Below, in pieces: positions 37,916 through 49,016 of a stretch of 64,000 bases of DNA. The stretch spans positions 16,336,220 to 16,400,219 of the forward strand of contig JAEMBT020000001.1 of NCBI GenBank assembly GCA_018873245.2, written 5' to 3'. The notes below the pieces were generated by a model. That model was not told the DNA's origin. It searched no databases and saw only the letters and a program-made list of their open reading frames with translations. The position numbers and the translations under genes are program-made. Source of the stretch: Archegozetes longisetosus (lineage: Eukaryota; Arthropoda; Arachnida; Sarcoptiformes; Trhypochthoniidae). Each line of letters starts with the position of its first letter. The stretch's first letter is position 1.

Positions 37916-38985
37916 ATATCAAAGGAGGATAATATTTTTCTACGGATGCCTGGGCCCAGTCCGATTTCGATGAGTGGCATATCATTTGAAAGGTCTTTTA
38001 ATGCTGAACACAAAAGTCTTTAGGCACTTTTTACCAAAATTAATAGTTTTCGAGTTAAGAGGGAAAAACCACCTTATGTTAAAAATCGATTTTTTCGGGT
38101 TTTTAGCCACAAAAATATAACTTGTGTTGCCCGCTCCCTACCACGTGGAGGTAAACCCGAAGGGAGCATAAAACTAAAACCAGAACTATAAATAAAATAC
38201 AAACTAAAAGGTTAAAATAATCTCTGGCGCTGGTATCCCCTTTCCAGCTGGGTTCGCTATTTTCCTTCTTTTTGGCAATGTGAAAAGGAAGGAATTAGCC
38301 TGACATGGAACATGTTGCATGCCAGTTGCCTCCCCACTGCCACGTAGAGGCTTCCTTTATGGTGAGATTCTGATTTTATCAACTTGAAGAGCATTCATTC
38401 CTTCCATTAGGTAAGTCAGCAGCTGGTCAGAGGCCAACCCTGTTCATAGGATACCTAGGCCTTTCGGCGAATAGCCACCCTGCCCTACCCCGGGAGGAAT
38501 GGACTCTCCTGGGAACAAGATCCCGGTACTGGGGCATCCGTACCAGGTAGTACCACACCCCTACTAGGTAGGGTGGTGGCTGCCATACCCTCCAAGGAGG
38601 GTGTGGCCCACCTGGCCGGGTACACCCAGCCGAGGTCACAGAACCGACCCCCTAGAGGAGTGTAGGCCTGCCCCGTTCCCTTTGCGAATCATTACTGGAA
38701 GCACTTTGCCAGACTTAGAAAGTCAGTAGCCCCCTAGAGGTTTCCTCTATGATGAGTATCTAACTCTGCTTGACAAGACCTTTCTAAAGATATATATATC
38801 ATAAAGGTTTTTGGTCTTATAATGTCTGAATTTGTAATAACCATCCCATACCTTTTGGAGCTTATAACTCGGAAACGGAATGAGATAGACTATAAGTTGT
38901 ATATATATTTCGACTTAGGGAAGTGAGATCTATCCAAGTAAACCTAAATCAGCTTAGCCCAAAAATATTATGCTCCTTTTGAACA
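37916..38985. repeat. GC-richer dispersed repeat, copy 1
   Basis: It begins 'aaggaggataatatttttct' and ends near 'gatctatccaagtaaacc'. It shares long stretches with 55410-56143, including 'gggcccagtccgatttcga', 'gtaaacccgaagggagcat', 'ggtgtggcccacctggccgg' and 'tataactcggaaacggaatg'. The middle is much GC-richer than the surroundings. This copy has about 290 bp (near 38200-38490) missing from the other. No transposase or reverse transcriptase is visible; the proline/arginine-rich minus frame at 38427-38639 is not conserved as a protein. It is probably a non-autonomous mobile element of unknown class. Confidence 0.75.
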
Positions 38986-39090
38986 AAAAATTCATTTTAC
39001 CTAAACTATTGGGAATTTCACTAAAATATTTTAAGGGCATACACGAGAGGTCAAAGACTACAGATTGAAAAATTCGGCTAAACTAGACTT

Positions 39091-39355
39091 TACGTGGCCA
39101 GAGTATCCATAGATGAATTTCATATATAAATAATCTATAATTCATACAGAGTTTAACTATGTAAATTTTATTCACCGCAAATGACTAGAACATCAATAAA
39201 AAAATTCCCGAAAATTCGAATAGACTACGTGGCCAGAGATTTTCGATTTAAGCTCTCTATATAAAGAAACTACAACTCAAGCTGAGTTCAAATATACAAA
39301 TTTCATTTGCCGCAAATGACTAGAACATTGGTAAAAAATTTTCGAATAATCAAGC
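39091..39355. repeat. Two-copy tandem repeat of about 130 bp
   Basis: Both units start 'tacgtggccagag' (39091 and 39223) and share 'cgcaaatgactagaaca' and flanking words. They are roughly 80% similar by eye. The repeat lies just beyond the GC-richer repeat and may be linked to it. Confidence 0.7.
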
Positions 39356-39404
39356 ATATAGAAAATTACCTTAAAATAAATTTATAGAATCAAGTTTCAA
39401 CTCA

Positions 39405-40088
39405 AACCGATTGAAATGAACAGAATTTCACTGTTCTGATAATATATTTTGAATAAGGTCTTGACAAGGACGAAAAAATTATGAAATAACGTAGCGTAAC
39501 TGATGTAAAGTGCAAAACTAGATCCGTATAGTTTCACGATCACAAGATCTGGGAACCGTTTTCTTGCGGTAATGGCGGAGTATGGCTTATAAATATAAAC
39601 TAAGTTAAAGATCTTGGCTAATAAATGTACTGTCATGCGTAAATGTGTCATTGGAAGCGCCATAGGGGATGCACTGAGCATCTCTCAGACGATGCTCAGT
39701 TGGTTCAATAAGGCAAGCTGTTCGGCTTAGCATGTTGAAAGCTGATTGGAAATTCTGTGTCGGGTCAAAGTATCCCCGCTAAAATAAGCCAGCAAAAATA
39801 ACGTCTCAATAATAACTATTATAGTGTTTTAGAAGGCTATTAATAATTTATTGCTTACAATATCAGTATTAATCTATATTAAGCGAGGAATTTCACATAA
39901 GGCTACGTTATTTCATAATTTTTTCGTCCTTGTCAAGATCTTATTCAAAAAATATATTTTTAACGAGGTACTATTTTAGACCGAGGTCCCGTAGGATCTT
40001 AGTTCTCTCATTTTTTCAATATTTTTTATTTTTGAAGTTTCATCAAAATATGTTATCAGAACAGTGAAATTCTGTTCATTTCAATTGG
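39405..40088. mobile_element. Foldback element with asymmetric arms
   Basis: The left end 'gaaatgaacagaatttcact' is the reverse complement of 'agtgaaattctgttcatttc' at 40060-40080. Farther in, 'gacaaggacgaaaaaattat' pairs with 'ataattttttcgtccttgtc' near 39918. The right arm has extra sequence (about 39965-40050). The minus frame 39397-39681 overlaps the left arm and is not a recognisable protein. Confidence 0.75.
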
Positions 40089-40181
40089 TGCATTCAGTCT
40101 TCAATATTTCAAATTAATACTACAATAGACATGTTTTGACAAAATACTGTAACTATGAATCACTTAATTATGTTTATTATA

Positions 40182-40548
40182 CTGTTCGTTTTTAAGTTTA
40201 CTCAAATCCAAGTAACAATTTTTCTTTATTATTACTCATGAATTAGAAATTACTAATGAGTAAGTTTAAAACATATAAAATAAAATCTGATCATTTAGTC
40301 ATCGAAAAGAGTTAAACTCTGTTTAGTAAATAGTGGTCAACACTTCCAGCATATGTTGTGACTAATTACAAATTGATCTTTGCATATCTAAACTACTCTT
40401 TTTATGATCGCAATTCATTATTAAAGGTTCATTTTGAAACATTCAAATTTCAGCCAATGAATGAATGATTTGAGTTTTGACTAAAATTTGCAAAATCAAT
40501 CAAGTGTTAACTGCAAAATCTGAGTTAACTTTTAAATAAAGCGGACAG
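40182..40548. mobile_element. Short relative of the 6555-7771 mariner-like element
   Basis: It has the same terminal repeats ('actgttcgtttttaag' / 'taaataaagcggacagt'), TA on both sides, and the same internal words ('tttctttattattactcatg', 'atgagtaagtttaaaac'). It lacks most of the transposase region and the hAT insertion, so it shows the uninterrupted hAT target site. Confidence 0.75.
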
Positions 40549-42233
40549 TAATTTGAATAATATGGAAACATATCTGTCTGCTGATCAATTCAATTAATAG
40601 AAGTATTCACGTAACATGTGACTAATTAATGCTGAGAATTAGTGAGAAATGCATATATTATAGCATTTTCACAAATATCAAGCTTATAATTTAGGTAAGA
40701 ACAGGCATTTTAAAGAGAAATTACTTAAACATTTTGAGATCGCTGAAGCGAAACTCCTGATGAAACTGAAGTTGATCTTAAAAAATAGTCTTTAAGTCAT
40801 TAATCGATTGCAGACAAACGAATGGCGTAAATGAGACAAAGAAAATAATAGAAAGAAAGTAGAGAAAGAAATTGAATGGTTGTTTGCATGACTTGAAGTA
40901 CAAATGTAATGATTATCTATTTAGGACTTCGTATATAATTAATGTGAGTCCACATATTCTTTAAGAGCATAATGAAGGAAAAGCATTAAATGCTATTATG
41001 ATTATAAAACAACTGGTAGTGAAAGAAAGCATATTTTTATAATTAACACTTACGTCAACGTATATTACGAAATCATTCCAATGTGATTCAATACGATAAG
41101 TCATCATTAATAACGTTACGCTGAAAGGGGGCAGAGGTATCTAGAGCTAAATGTAACGAATTGTAATATAAGTTGGGCAGGGTTTGAAGGCTTAAGAACG
41201 ATATATTCTTTCACTTAATTTTTATAATTAAATAATTATGAGTCAAATTTATTGATTAATCTTAATAATAATGATCTCATAATTAAAATAGTTTCAAGTT
41301 TCACATTATTTTCATGTTATTTGTGCAATACTCATAAATTAAGGATTCGCAAAAATTGAACGTTTGTTCAAGAGGGTGTTGTTAAAGCTTTGTGAACGAC
41401 AGTTTAACATAGGGGTAGGGGACCCGAACAAAAAGTTGATTTGACGTAACGTTATTATTGGATGATGTCTAAGTCATTTGATTATCCAATACGGTGCGGC
41501 ATCGCATAAGACATTCTTATTTAACGTGAAATTTCAAATAACTAATGATTTAAATGAACGTTTTTTTCTAACTGGATACCGTATACAATAAAGAAATAGA
41601 GGTAGCAATAAAGAAAAACTACTCAAATGTGACAAGTTTGTCTGCAAAATAATGCTAAATTACATCTGATAAGACAATCAACAAATAATCTTAACCGGAA
41701 AGAGATTACATTCTTATTTTAAATAAGAACTAGCGATCAAATTGAAATAAATGCAATTATTTGTAGTTCATCACGTTCTGAATGTGTGCAATTTGTCGAA
41801 AAACTGTTCCGTAGTCTTATTTGCGTTGTTAATCAGCAATTTCTTGCAAAAGTGTTATTTGACTTATGAAATACTGAGAGCAAGTTTTTGCAATCATATA
41901 TTATGACATGAAATCATTATGAACTGTAGTCAACAAATTTAATGAAAAATTGTTTATTTCCGATTCATTTGTTCAATAAGACTGATTGCTTTTAAGTAAA
42001 TACAAACTCGATTTGTTGTATTATTTACTGACTTATTTTACGAAACATGCTTTTAAAATATCACTTCAGTTTGATTGATGAAAATTTCATAAACAGTTAA
42101 TATGGTGTCCTTATTTTCAATTGATCGATATCTTGTTATTATAACTATTGTGAACGTATAAATTAGGTCATCAGAAACTTGTCGAAGCTGAACATCATTA
42201 GAATTTTAACTAAAAATTCTTAATTTTGAAGAT
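40549..42233. other. Intergenic 5' of the receptor gene, no gene seen
   Basis: Long AT-rich non-coding stretch. No transposon ends or conserved frames were recognised. It presumably holds the promoter of the receptor-like gene. Confidence 0.5.
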
Positions 42234-43358
42234 ATGAATAGAGTGCTTAGCAATAATTTTGAAAGTTTAGAAAAGCTCAGAAGTCTCGATAGAAAGTATT
42301 CAGCTGACAATACTTATTATGGGTTGAAGTTTATGATTAGATTTCAACAATGCTTTGGTGTTCATTATAGAGGAGCTGTCATTAAACCAGCACAAAAACA
42401 ATATTTGAAGAGATTCATAATAATTGGATGGAGTTTAATATTGTTTTCATATACTTTATATTTTATGATTAGTCATTATTTTAACAATTGCTTTACTGCT
42501 GGTAACCAAAACTCAAGAAAATCTGTCATTTTCACTATAATCAAAATAATGACATCGATTTGTTACCCAATGCCCTCTTTGATCATTTATATAACATTAG
42601 TATTAAATGGAGAAGAACTATTGGAAACAATTCAGAATTTGAATGACAAACTCTATCCTTTCGATTCAAAGCGAGAAAAGAAGATTGGGATAGCTTTTGC
42701 TGTCACACAACTTTTTTCTCATATGTGTTTGAGTCTTATCTATTCAATTATAATCTATATGCAAATTGAGACACCTAACGTTTGGATTCTATTTACTTTT
42801 ATTTTCATTGAAATGGTCCAAACTTCTGTCATTCCTCTGATAGGTTACGAGAGTTTAATTATTTCAGACTATCTCAAAACCATTTTTAAAGATGCTTCTC
42901 CTGCTGAACTACCCTTCATTTATCAAAAGCTTTGTCATATCAAACACCACATCCAACTAATAAATCAATTGATTTCTCCTATCATTTTAGTTCTCTGTTT
43001 CTGTTCATCTGCCTTTATAATGGCATCTATTTGTATGAATATTAATAATTATAGCGATAAAAATTTCCATATACCTTATGTTTTCTTTTATTGCTTTTTA
43101 ATCTTATCACTGTGTTATGTTTGTGAACTTATTCCACGAAATATTGAAAAGTTTTGTGATTCAATTCAATACACGTTAAGTATCGATCACTCAATGAATG
43201 AAACACACATTCAATACATTCAACTATTCAATAGTCTGAAACATGAAATATGTTTCTCACCATTTGGAATGTTTCGAATTGGTTTGAATACACTTTTGAC
43301 TGTTATCTCTTTAGTGACGACTTACGTAATAATAATTGTTCAAACGAGTATAACATAA
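42234..43358 (+). CDS. Gustatory-receptor-like seven-transmembrane chemoreceptor, single exon
   Basis: 374 aa, ATG to TAA in one exon. Hydrophobic segments fall at about residues 61-79, 97-124, 151-176, 183-211, 247-269, 279-300 and 348-370, the seven-helix layout of arthropod gustatory receptors. The last helix ends with TYVIIIVQ, matching the family's TYhhhhhQ signature, preceded by the usual G-F-R-x-G-L-N-T-L-L segment. The length of about 370 aa is typical. The N-terminus (MNRVLSNNFESLEK) has no signal peptide, consistent with a cytoplasmic N-terminus. It would be a ligand-gated cation channel in sensory neurons; the ligand is unknown. It sits alone within the P450 cluster. A possible poly(A) signal 'aataaa' is at about 43582. 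Family assignment rests on topology and the C-terminal motif. Confidence 0.8.
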   Translation: MNRVLSNNFESLEKLRSLDRKYSADNTYYGLKFMIRFQQCFGVHYRGAVIKPAQKQYLKRFIIIGWSLILFSYTLYFMISHYFNNCFTAGNQNSRKSVIFTIIKIMTSICYPMPSLIIYITLVLNGEELLETIQNLNDKLYPFDSKREKKIGIAFAVTQLFSHMCLSLIYSIIIYMQIETPNVWILFTFIFIEMVQTSVIPLIGYESLIISDYLKTIFKDASPAELPFIYQKLCHIKHHIQLINQLISPIILVLCFCSSAFIMASICMNINNYSDKNFHIPYVFFYCFLILSLCYVCELIPRNIEKFCDSIQYTLSIDHSMNETHIQYIQLFNSLKHEICFSPFGMFRIGLNTLLTVISLVTTYVIIIVQTSIT

Positions 43359-44274
43359 ACTAAACTAAACTATCGGAAAGTTATTTGACTGACACCAGAA
43401 AACTTGAAATCTGTCAAAACATTCTATATTTGAAATTGATGTTAGTATTCAATATTGTTTGTGTGAAATTCCTTTTAAATTTTTGCCATTCAATTGTAAT
43501 TTTAAAAGTCTGTGTTAAATAAGTTTTAAAGGCTTGAAACACACATTCGATATAATTGTGACATACATGTAATCAATTATTGAATAAATGTTTAATTAGG
43601 TATTATCAGCAAACAATAGATTAACGCCTGAGGAATGTCATTTTTTAAGCTTTGCATGTATAAAGTTGAAATCGTTGTTACAGTTAATCTAAATACAAGT
43701 TTGGTATTCGGTGATTTCTGAGAAATGTTAAAGAAATTGATAAGATTTTTACCTGTAAACTTGAATTGACATTTTGTTTTTCAGGCCATTTAGAGAAAAG
43801 TAAATTAAAATGATGCATTTCTAGTCATATCAGAGAAATGAGATATGACAATATGTCAACTCAAGGTAATAACATATTACTAATGGACTAAGTTTTTCTT
43901 CTAAAGCAGTTAAAGTGTTCATAACAAATATGTATAAATTTTTTGTAAGTGAATGGATTGATCAAATATTTTGGTATATTTTAAACTTTACAGTAAATGA
44001 GCATATTACAGTTTTTCAAAAGTCATATCGAGATAAGATAAACAGAAAATATTTTATTACTTAAAATAATTTGCAAAATTGAATTATTATTTCTTCAAAT
44101 CAAGTTGTCGAGAATATTGAATATGCGCCCCTTCATGGTTTCCACCGAAATGCCCTACAAATACTGAGAACTACAAATAACTCAAAATAAAGCCTTCAGA
44201 TTAATTACAGGTTCTATCCTGGTGTCACCTTACTCACATTTATACCATAAAACAAAAATCTTACCCCTTCCCTC
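43359..44274. other. Intergenic between receptor and P450 F, no gene
   Basis: Non-coding and AT-rich, with nothing recognised beyond the poly(A) signal noted for the receptor. Confidence 0.5.
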
Positions 44275-46908
44275 TCATATAAACGTTAGGCATTCAATTT
44301 TAACTACTGCTAATGTGGCAGGCACATTAATACTATCAGCAGTTAACAAAAATTCAAATTTCTTGAACTTTAATGGAATTTGAGTGTTTTTGGATTTAAC
44401 AAATCGAAATTTATTCACCAAATGGACGATTGCTGTCTTTACTTCCATTAATGCAAATGTCATTCCAACACAATTTCGTGGTCCGATTCCATATGGAAGA
44501 TATGTATAAGGGGTCAATTTGTCTCTATTTTCAGGTATAAAACGTTCGGGATCCTACTTATGAGGGTTTGGATAATATTCTGGGTTGCGATGAATGATTT
44601 GTATATCAAAGTTAACGATTATACCTTTAGGTATGGTGATTCCTGTATCACCTTATAATTGAACAAAAACTTGAGTTTTATTTCAAAATTTTCCTCATTA
44701 GTATTTAATATTACTAAATACCCAAAGGATAGTCTTCAGAAGCCATTCTACCAGTGGCCCCCACAGGATTATAAAGCCTTAATGTTTCTGCAATACATGA
44801 GTCTAAGTATGGCATTTTTGAGATAGTATCGTAATCAAACTTTCCATTATAATTAAGAACTTTTTCATATAATTTTTGTTGACATTCATTTAAAGCCAGC
44901 GAATAAAATAGAAACGACAGAAAAGATGACGTCATTTCAAAACTAGCCACAAAGAATACGAGAGAATTGACTAATATGTCGTCTTCAGTTATTTCAGTTT
45001 TAGACTTATTGTCTACTGACTGCTTTTTATCTAATTGTCCATAAAGCGCTTCATTATTAACAGAGTCTTCATCCACTTCTTCGTCATCAGTTTTCTTGTT
45101 GGTGTTAATCATTAATTGTAAAAAGTCGCTGTGATTTACATCACTTGTTTCTGCTTTACGTCTGCTAAGGATTGATCTGATTGGAGTGTGAATATTGAAA
45201 ATTTTAGATTAAATAACTATTTAAAATTAAGGATGAAGTTACACTTAGGTTGTGCACCCATTCAGGATGGGCGTAGCCTGTATAACGATTTTTATGGGTA
45301 CTGATTTGATCAGTGAAGATCCCGAATTGCGGTGACAAACCGTTTCTGAGATGAGGTATATAAACATAGCCTAAATTTCTCTGATAATCAGCTCATTAAG
45401 GTATAAAACCGCTTATCATTACAATTTTGAACCTTAACCATTCGATTCATGACCTTAAAAAATAAGATATTTCACACAAACTCTGATCGGGGACGGGACC
45501 TAAGCCAAACTTTTTAAGCCAAACTTTTCCCAAAACTACCTATAAAACACTAACCGCTGATCGAAAAAATGTGCCACTTTAGGGTCTGTTATTTGGAATC
45601 CAGTTATATCTAAAATCTTAGAGAATGTTGTCTTCAGCAAAAAGAAGACCCAAAATCTCCAATTGCCTGGAAATACGACTTGAGCGTTTTTAATGAATTG
45701 ATTGTTAGGTTCATTGTGTGTATCGATTTTAGTTGCAAAAGCACACGGAGCGAACACATCCATTGTTAAGTTTGCCATCATTCGTTTCAGTTCTATTTCA
45801 ATGTTATTATCATTTACTTTCTTAATACGTTTTCAAGACTTTTGACACGATCTTCAATTAGGGGATGCATTTTTGTCATTTTTGCACTTGAAAATGTTGG
45901 GCTTATCTTTAAAAATAATTGAAAACTGACTCTTACTATAAGTTTTAAGAATAAATATGATTATAACTAACAATAGATCTCATTTTCTTCCACTCCTCGC
46001 CGAATAAATGAAATAATGAGCGATCGTTTAATGGATCAGTAAATCACCAGTAGTCATGTCATTTCGATTAACAAATATATGAAAGTGTTTAACATTGATA
46101 TTGTTGATGAGCTCGGGTTCTGTTATTATAAGGGCTTCCTATAAACATTCTTAGTTTGACAAAGTTATAAATTCATTAATTTATAGCAATCTTCGAGTTA
46201 TATTGAAGTCTGTCTTATTACCCATCAATTTTTCCATATTTTTTGCTGTTGTGCTCCAGAAGTTCAGGCATTAGTTTAAAGAATGATTCGTATAGTGTTT
46301 CGAAAAATACGATCGGTTTCGGACCATCGATTCCACGAGAAGACCAATACTTGTAATTACGAGTTAAATAACTGTTTAATAGTTATATTTTGTATTATAA
46401 CTGCTTTTCACAAATTGACTCTAATTAGTAATGAAGTTTATTTTTAAAAACACAAGTATTGGCCTAAAATGATTGAAACGTAAGATTAAGCAATGGTTTT
46501 GAACAATTTAAGTCTACTAAACAATTCGGTTATATTAATCAACGCTTTATCAGAGTCTCAAAATATATAATACATTAATTAATGTATTCTAAATAATTTT
46601 TAAATTAACGAATCATTTTCTAAATCGATTGAATAAACTAAACAAAATTTGTTAACGAAAATAAATGCAGTCTTCTCAGAAACTAAAAAGAGTTCATTAC
46701 AATTAACGATACATTTACTAAACAAATATTTATTCAAATTTAGTCCAATCGACGCCAAATTATTTTTTTCAAATAAGAAATACAAATATTTGAATGAATT
46801 CAATTAAAATAATATAAAAAGAAATAATACTCACAAATAAAGTGCGACCAAACCACTTATTAATAAAGTCATAAAAGTCAATCAATTCAATTCAATAAAG
46901 AAATACAT
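44275..46908 (-). pseudogene. P450 pseudogene F, all six exons present but disabled
   Basis: Exon relics are 46908-46835, 46371-46222, 46149-45972, 45906-45555, 45181-44722 and 44651-44275. Defects: exon 1 has an in-frame TGA at codon 9; exon 4 is 5 nt short near 45800-45830, giving a frameshift; exon 3 has compensating insertions and deletions; the exon 5 acceptor AG is lost ('actcca' where paralogs have 'ttcag'); the I-helix reads ASFEMTSS instead of AGxETTAS; exon 6 has TAG in place of the W codon in PHKWDPERF; and the C-terminus after SINV is replaced. The heme loop is still FGIGPRNC-like (YGIGPRNCVGMTFA). Intron 4 carries an insertion shared with gene G. Confidence 0.93.
45226..45510. 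mobile_element. Foldback element in intron 4 of pseudogene F
   Basis: It shares words with intron 4 of gene G ('gaattgcggtgacaaaccgtttctgag' versus a similar G stretch), with ends that are roughly inverted ('taggttgtgcaccca' and 'ggggacgggaccta'). Genes A-D and H-I lack it, so it was inserted before F and G separated. Confidence 0.6.
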
Positions 46909-47883
46909 TTTCGATCTCTTAGTTAACTTGTATTAAAAGCGATGTTTATATCTGTAGACATCTCTTTCTGACAATAGAAATTTGAATTATGCAATAAGAA
47001 CTAAATTGAAGGTGATTCTAGTTATGCCAGTATTTGTACAACTAATCATTAAATAACATAGGTCTTCATTGAAGGTTCATTTTATCAGCAGTAAACAAAC
47101 AATGATATCATTGAAAACTTCTTATCTATTGTGAAAAACCGCCTAAACATTATAAAGTATGTATTACTTCATAACACAAAGTTTTAAAAAACTTTGTTTT
47201 AAGCAAATAAATATAAACTATATTTGTGAAAATCTTAGCTGAAATGAGATCGAACAGTATTTTTATAATCAAGAAAATGACGTTGTATCCAACTCCTGTA
47301 TAGCAAATCAAATTTGAGATTATCATGAAGATTGCATAAATTTTAGTCAAGATATGATTGATAATTTATAAGATTTTAATATAAGTAAACTGATCAGACG
47401 CCTTATAATAAAAGTTCGAGACTATAATCTGTTTTAATAGATAAAGTCATAAATGATTTGAACGTTAATATGAAATAAAAATAAAGAAAATATAATCGTT
47501 AAGTAAAAGTTAATAGTTTGGGCATCAAAATCATATTAGACTGCGTTAACTCTACTTAAAAAGGTTTCCAGGTTAACTAGCTTATAATTTAATATTAAGC
47601 ATTTGACAACTCTGTAGAGTTAGCATGCTTCTAATTTTATCTTGGACTAAACTTACAGCATGTACCAAAATGTGACCCAATTAGTCCTAGTCGCATTTAT
47701 TATAAAATGTATACTTTATTGTAATACAGGATAGATTCACATTGCAATCAAAGATAGAGCTCGTATCTAAAACTCAGTGATAACTTTCACTATGTTTCAG
47801 GTGCTAACTCTGTTTTGATCGCATTGTATAATACTATGAACTATATCTTATTCGTGTCAGGCAGTTAAGTACATACTATAGTA
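46909..47883. other. Upstream region of pseudogene F, no gene
   Basis: It keeps the conserved upstream block ('ctaaattgaaggtgattc' near 47001) and the 'ttatcagcagtaaac' stretch (47090-47100) found upstream of several paralogs. The rest is featureless AT-rich DNA. Confidence 0.5.
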
Positions 47884-48077
47884 CAGTTTTGGCCGATCAG
47901 TTTGGATCGTGTACCCAAAATGGTACTTTCTTGCATACATTTTTTGCATTACTAATTCGTATTATTGATAGAAAAAGACAATAACATTTCTATTAATAAT
48001 ACTAATTAGTAATGCAAAAAATGTTTGTAAGAAAGTATCATTTTGGGGGCATCATCCAAACTGATCGGCCACGACTG
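47884..48077. mobile_element. Near-perfect hairpin MITE, TA-flanked
   Basis: The left arm 'cagttttggccgatcagttt' pairs with 'aaactgatcggccacgactg'. The arms of about 85-90 bp continue through 'ttttttgcattactaat' / 'attagtaatgcaaaaaa'. TA at both ends and CAGT termini suggest a Tc1/mariner-derived MITE, 194 bp. Confidence 0.88.
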
Positions 48078-48217
48078 TACATAGCAGTTAACTATGTTAT
48101 AGAGTTACTGTTATACATAGTATATACAAATAAGTATAAAAGTATATAACTGTATCTTATTTTATCAAAAACTGCAGAAAAGTATTTTCCGTCGCAGTGC
48201 ATCATGTGGATTTTGAT

Positions 48218-48354
48218 TAGCAAACCCACTACCCCTTCAAGTGTGTTATATCCTTTAACGTTTAGGAGAAAAAACTAAGGCATGTTTCCAACGATTGACT
48301 TATTTGCTGACGTAAATGGATATAACACTTACTAAGTGCAAGTGGGTTTGCCAA
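48218..48354. repeat. Short palindromic element
   Basis: Left 'agcaaacccact' with 'tgttatatcc', and right 'ggatataaca' with 'agtgggtttgcc', are inverted copies around a loop of about 60 bp. Probably a small MITE. Confidence 0.65.
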
Positions 48355-49016
48355 TTCCTAATTCTTATGATGTAACCATAATACACCGAAGTGACTATTT
48401 GAGCAGCAAAAGGTAAAAATCTGATTAAGATAATGCTTTATCAACTTAACAATAAAAATAAATTTGCTAGGTAAAAGTCAAAATCTTATAGCTATTAAAA
48501 AATAGTCACAATACTCATAAGAAAATTAGTGGACTATCTTTTAAAGTTTAGAACACATTATGTGATCGAATCAAACTTTCCATAGCAGTCGAACGTATAA
48601 ATTAATGTTATAAGTGATGCCCAGCTATATATTCAATTTAAGACATTCATTCAAATTACATTATTTTCATTCAAGTTGTTGGTTATTTTACATTAAAAAG
48701 ACTATTCTTTTGTTCAACATAACAACTCATCGAATTTGAAATGAAAGCTTCAGGTCATTACACCTGATTTTGAATAATGTTATATCATTTCGACATTAAA
48801 ATGAAACGACAATGCTATAAATAACAGACAAAATGTTATTATCTATAACAATATTGAATAACAAACATTTATAAATCCGACATTTAGATTCGTAGACTTC
48901 AAATTTAATAAATAATAGCTAATCATAATTTCAATTATATTAATTAGAAATAGATTTTCGCAATACCGAAAAACACCAATTTAATTTAAATATCTACTCA
49001 AGTAATTAATAAAACA

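Noticed and set aside
38427-38639. Proline/arginine-rich minus frame in the GC-rich repeat (similar frames at 55567-55934)
   Set aside because: The two repeat copies do not preserve one protein frame; GC-rich sequence produces long frames by chance.
39397-39681. 94-aa minus frame
   Set aside because: It overlaps the left arm of a foldback element; no domain or paralog.
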